From the NCBI RefSeq assembly GCF_000712595.1, contig NZ_JOTN01000003.1:248001-312000 (forward strand): a DNA stretch of 64,000 bases, written 5' to 3'. Source of the stretch: Bacillus manliponensis (GTDB taxonomy: Bacteria; Bacillota; Bacilli; Bacillales; Bacillaceae_G). Positions within the stretch are counted from its first letter, which is position 1. Every line of letters starts with the position of its first letter. Position numbers and translations under genes: made by a program. Shown here in pieces: positions 61,427 through 64,000 of the stretch. The notes beneath the pieces are model-generated. The model was not told the origin of the DNA and made no database searches. It worked only from the letters and a program-made list of their open reading frames with translations.

Positions 61427-62506
61427 ATGAGTGTAATGAAGAAATTCAGCTTTCTTTGTGTAGGAATTGTCACTTTTATGATAGGAGCAACTACTATATT
61501 GCAAGCGAAGACAGATTCTGACTATATACTTGATTATATAGACAAATGCGAAGCAGATAAAACATGTTCATTACTTGTTCAACAAAATGGGGAAATACTA
61601 TATGAAGTGAATCAATATGAAAAATTACCACTAGCAAGTATGGCGAAACTTGTAATTGCAGTAGAATTTGCAAAACAAGTATCAGAGGGGAAAATACAAC
61701 GAGAAGAACAAGTTCCATTACAAGAGCTAGAAAAATATTATATAAAGGGAACAGATGGAGAAGCGCACCCTTCCTGGCTTACATATATAAAAGAAAATGG
61801 GCTTGTTCAACATGAACAAGTGGCACTTGAAGAAGTTGCAAAGGGAATGATTCATTTTAGTTCAAATGCAAATACAACATATTTGCAAGAACGATTAGGA
61901 TTTAAACGGTTAAATGAAAGTTTACAAGAGTTAGGATTACAGCAACACGATTTGTTTTCTCCATTTACATCAGCTTTATATATGAGAGGCTATGTAGAGA
62001 AAGAGCTTAAAATTGATGAAAAGCAGTCATTAAAGACTTTGCGAGATATGTCACCAGCTGAGTATCGAAATCATGTGTTTCAAATACATGAATGGATGAA
62101 AGATGAAGAAGAATGGAAAAAACGCAATATTCCGTTAAAAATTGATATGGATTTTCAGCGCATTTGGTCAGATCGCTTAATGGCTGCAACTGCAAAGGAC
62201 TATCAACATCTATTAGCACAGATAAATAGTAGAACAGTATTCTCACAAAAAATGTATGATGAACTTGATAATATTTTTGAAGGAACAGTTTTAGCAGAAC
62301 ATTACGAGTATGCAGGACAAAAAGGTGGTTCAACTGCATTTGTGCTTACAAATAGTTTTTATGGAACGGATAAAGACGGAAATAAAATAGAAGTTGTTTA
62401 TATGTTTAATAATTTAAATGATAAAGATATGGAAAAGATTACAGAAGAAATCGATCCATTTATAGGGGAAGTATTAACAAATAAAGAATTTCGAAATTCA
62501 TTGTAA
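61427..62506 (+). CDS. Beta-lactamase-like serine hydrolase, secreted
   Basis: A protein of 359 residues. After an N-terminal signal/membrane segment (FSFLCVGIVTFMIGATTILQ) come the penicillin-binding-type motifs: SMAK (SxxK nucleophile), SSN (SxN), and KGGS (KTG-like). This is a class A beta-lactamase/transpeptidase fold. Length and divergence suggest a peptidase or lactamase-like enzyme rather than a classical beta-lactamase. ATG 61427 behind AAAGGGAGG is chosen over 61379. A TATAAT at 61393-61398 is its likely -10. Confidence 0.82.
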   Translation: MSVMKKFSFLCVGIVTFMIGATTILQAKTDSDYILDYIDKCEADKTCSLLVQQNGEILYEVNQYEKLPLASMAKLVIAVEFAKQVSEGKIQREEQVPLQELEKYYIKGTDGEAHPSWLTYIKENGLVQHEQVALEEVAKGMIHFSSNANTTYLQERLGFKRLNESLQELGLQQHDLFSPFTSALYMRGYVEKELKIDEKQSLKTLRDMSPAEYRNHVFQIHEWMKDEEEWKKRNIPLKIDMDFQRIWSDRLMAATAKDYQHLLAQINSRTVFSQKMYDELDNIFEGTVLAEHYEYAGQKGGSTAFVLTNSFYGTDKDGNKIEVVYMFNNLNDKDMEKITEEIDPFIGEVLTNKEFRNSL

Positions 62507-62521
62507 TGATATTATGTAAAC

Positions 62522-62551
62522 AACTGCTGTGGAGGAAACTTCACAGCAGTT
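62522..62551 (+). terminator. Hairpin after the serine hydrolase gene
   Basis: AACTGCTGTG (62522-62531) pairs with CACAGCAGTT (62542-62551). The T-run is poor. Confidence 0.5.
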
Positions 62552-62605
62552 CGTTTATACTGTAAAGTTAATTATTAGAATAATTAGAAAAAATGAGGTG
62601 TAACG

Positions 62606-63169
62606 ATGACGACTATATATTTTGTAAGACATGCACATTCTACATATACGAAAGATGAAAGAGAGCGTCCTTTATCTGAAAAAGGATGGAAAGATGCAAT
62701 GGCCGTTACGGATTTATTTAAAACGGAAGACATTGATATTGTATTATCTAGTCCTTACAAAAGAGCGATTCAAACTGTTGAAGGAATCGCAGCGCATTTT
62801 CAGTTTCCTATTTTAGTAGAGGAAGATTTAAGAGAGAGACTTTTAAGCGTAGAGCCACTTGAAAATTTTCAGGAAGGAATGATGGAAGTTTGGGGAAATC
62901 CTATGTTTTCATTTCCAGGCGGAGAATCCAATGAGGTAGCGCAAAAACGCGGCGTCACTTGTATGAAACAAATATTAGAGAAGTATGAAGGAAAAAGTGT
63001 TGTCATTGGAACACATGGAAATATTATGGTGCTCATTATGAATTATTTTGATGAAAAGTATGATATGTCATTTTGGAAAGAGCTAGAGATGCCGGATGTA
63101 TATAAATTAACATTCAGTAATAAGAAGTTACAGACGGTAATAAAAATGGAATATATGAAAAGTTTGTGA
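62606..63169 (+). CDS. Histidine phosphatase family protein
   Basis: A protein of 187 residues. VRHAHSTY is the RHG/RHA phosphate-binding motif, followed by LSEKGWKDA, SSPYKRAIQT and VIGTHGNIM with the second catalytic His. It is a phosphoglycerate-mutase-like phosphatase of unknown substrate. GAGGTGTAACG precedes ATG. Confidence 0.88.
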   Translation: MTTIYFVRHAHSTYTKDERERPLSEKGWKDAMAVTDLFKTEDIDIVLSSPYKRAIQTVEGIAAHFQFPILVEEDLRERLLSVEPLENFQEGMMEVWGNPMFSFPGGESNEVAQKRGVTCMKQILEKYEGKSVVIGTHGNIMVLIMNYFDEKYDMSFWKELEMPDVYKLTFSNKKLQTVIKMEYMKSL

Positions 63170-63257
63170 AGAATGACCATATTTGCAGGAAAGAATAAAG
63201 GGTGTAGCGAAGTATGAGCAGAGCTACATAATTTTTTTATAAAGGGGGTTCTCTAAT

Positions 63258-63626
63258 ATGTTCGAAAGAGAAAAAGATATTCCAGAAGGACTAGTTGAAG
63301 AGCACAATGTGTACGAAACAATTCCAGCAGATGGAACAATAATTGGGATGGCAACGAAAGAAGAAATGAAAATCGCAGCAGAACTAGAAGCGCAGCACCA
63401 TGCATATAATCGCTTAATGGATGCGAATGTTCAATTAGATGGCACCTCCTATCAAACATTACTGCAAGAATTTGAGCAGTATGAGAAAAAATCGATGGAG
63501 TTTTGGAGAGGTCTTCATAAGCGTTTGCTCATACCGTGGGCGTGGGAACTTCGTATTGATGTCGCAAATGGACCGATTTACGTAAGCAACGATATCGGTT
63601 ATGAGCTTGAAGAAGATACACATTAA
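63258..63626 (+). CDS. Hypothetical cytoplasmic protein
   Basis: A protein of 122 residues, not recognised. It is acidic, with a helical middle (KEEMKIAAELEAQHHAYNRL) and a C-terminal part containing two tryptophans (LLIPWAWELRIDVANGPIYV). No signal peptide or membrane segment. AAAGGGGG lies upstream of the ATG. Alone before a terminator. Confidence 0.68.
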   Translation: MFEREKDIPEGLVEEHNVYETIPADGTIIGMATKEEMKIAAELEAQHHAYNRLMDANVQLDGTSYQTLLQEFEQYEKKSMEFWRGLHKRLLIPWAWELRIDVANGPIYVSNDIGYELEEDTH

Positions 63627-63639
63627 AAAAATAGAGATG

Positions 63640-63672
63640 GCACACCAATTTTGAATCGTTGGTGTGCTTTTT
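63640..63672 (+). terminator. Terminator after the 63258 gene
   Basis: GCACACCAA (63640-63648) pairs with TTGGTGTGC (63659-63667), followed by TTTTT. Confidence 0.85.
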
Positions 63673-63696
63673 AGTATAGAAAGGTTGGATAATAGT

Positions 63697-64000
63697 ATGC
63701 TACATATGAAAATAGAAACTGACTATTTTACAGTAAAACAGCTTGCTGATGGCGTATATGCAGCGATTGCAAAGAGTGGTGAAGGAGCATGGAGTAACGC
63801 TGGAATTATTGATTTAGGAGAAGACTTGCTCATCTTTGATACGTTTAGCACACCAACAGCGGCAATGGAACTGAGAAAGCAGGCAGAAAAGATAACTGGA
63901 AAGCTAGTAAAGTATGTTGTAAATAGTCACTATCATGGTGATCACGTTTTTGGTAATCAAGTATTTGAAGATGTAACGATTATCTCTACAGAACTGACTC
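63697..64000 (+). CDS. Metallo-beta-lactamase-fold hydrolase, N-terminal part (cut by window edge)
   Basis: The frame opens at ATG 63697 and runs off the right edge, giving about 101 residues. VNSHYHGDHVFGN carries the HxHxDH zinc-binding motif of the MBL fold. GIIDLGEDLLIFDTFSTPTA is the usual preceding strand. The ribosome binding site (AAAGG, ~12 bases) is weak. The specific family member cannot be told from the visible part. Confidence 0.8.
   Translation, partial: MLHMKIETDYFTVKQLADGVYAAIAKSGEGAWSNAGIIDLGEDLLIFDTFSTPTAAMELRKQAEKITGKLVKYVVNSHYHGDHVFGNQVFEDVTIISTELT

Overview
This window is chromosomal DNA of a Bacillus cereus group organism. The evidence is low-GC DNA, strong AGGAGG-type ribosome binding sites, sigma-A promoters, an SspH spore protein gene, a MogR-type motility repressor, a bcr1-type repeat, and a flagellar gene order that I recognise from this group. 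No tRNA, rRNA, insertion sequence, prophage or CRISPR array was seen.

Layout. 1-1607: an MFS exporter (cut by the window edge) with its ArsR-type regulator, then an HD-domain hydrolase. 1789-30,000: the first part of the motility locus, with the stator pair (motA/motB, MotP/MotS-like), cheY, cheA, a double-CheC FliY, two unrecognised membrane proteins, cheR (minus strand), yaaR, flgN, flgK, flgL, fliD, fliS, a FliT-like gene, flgB, flgC, fliE, fliF, fliG, fliH, fliI, fliJ, fliK, flgD, flgE, two small unknown genes, cheV and mogR, followed by a GmaR-like glycosyltransferase. 31,219-39,805: a minus-strand sugar island with rmlA (rfbA), rmlB (rfbB), two DegT-type aminotransferases, a TPR glycosyltransferase, a WbqC protein, an ATP-grasp/HAD fusion and a FkbM methyltransferase. 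A second, paralogous glycosyltransferase (+) and the single flagellin gene (-) follow. 42,280-51,774: a lytic transglycosylase, a short FliN-like protein, fliM, fliN, fliO, fliP, fliR, flhB, flhA, flhF and flgG. 51,913-64,000: ordinary accessory genes, namely a TrmB regulator, azlC and azlD, hydrolases, a CPBP protease with an XRE regulator, sspH, another XRE regulator, a bcr1 repeat, an MFS pump with twin operator-like boxes, a beta-lactamase-like serine hydrolase, a histidine phosphatase and a partial metallo-beta-lactamase-fold protein.

How it fits together. MogR (repressor), a GmaR-like glycosyltransferase next to it and MogR-box matches upstream of motA and of the 39,989 glycosyltransferase suggest Listeria-like control of motility genes. 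The sugar island probably makes a modified 4-amino-4,6-dideoxyhexose for flagellin. No SigD/FlgM, CsrA/FliW, CheB, CheD, CheW or FlhG gene is present here.

Most notable finding. The gene in the fliP position is not a normal fliP. Its first ~185 residues are FliP and its last ~50 are the C-terminus of FliQ, fused in frame at a TQIQ motif, and no separate fliQ exists in the window. A deletion has apparently removed the FliP C-terminal membrane segments and the FliQ N-terminus, which predicts a defective flagellar export gate and a non-motile strain. Other notable items are a hairpin lying exactly between the ribosome binding site and start of cheR, the tandem CheC duplication in FliY, the ATP-grasp/HAD fusion, and paired operator-like palindromes around the MFS promoter at 60,000.
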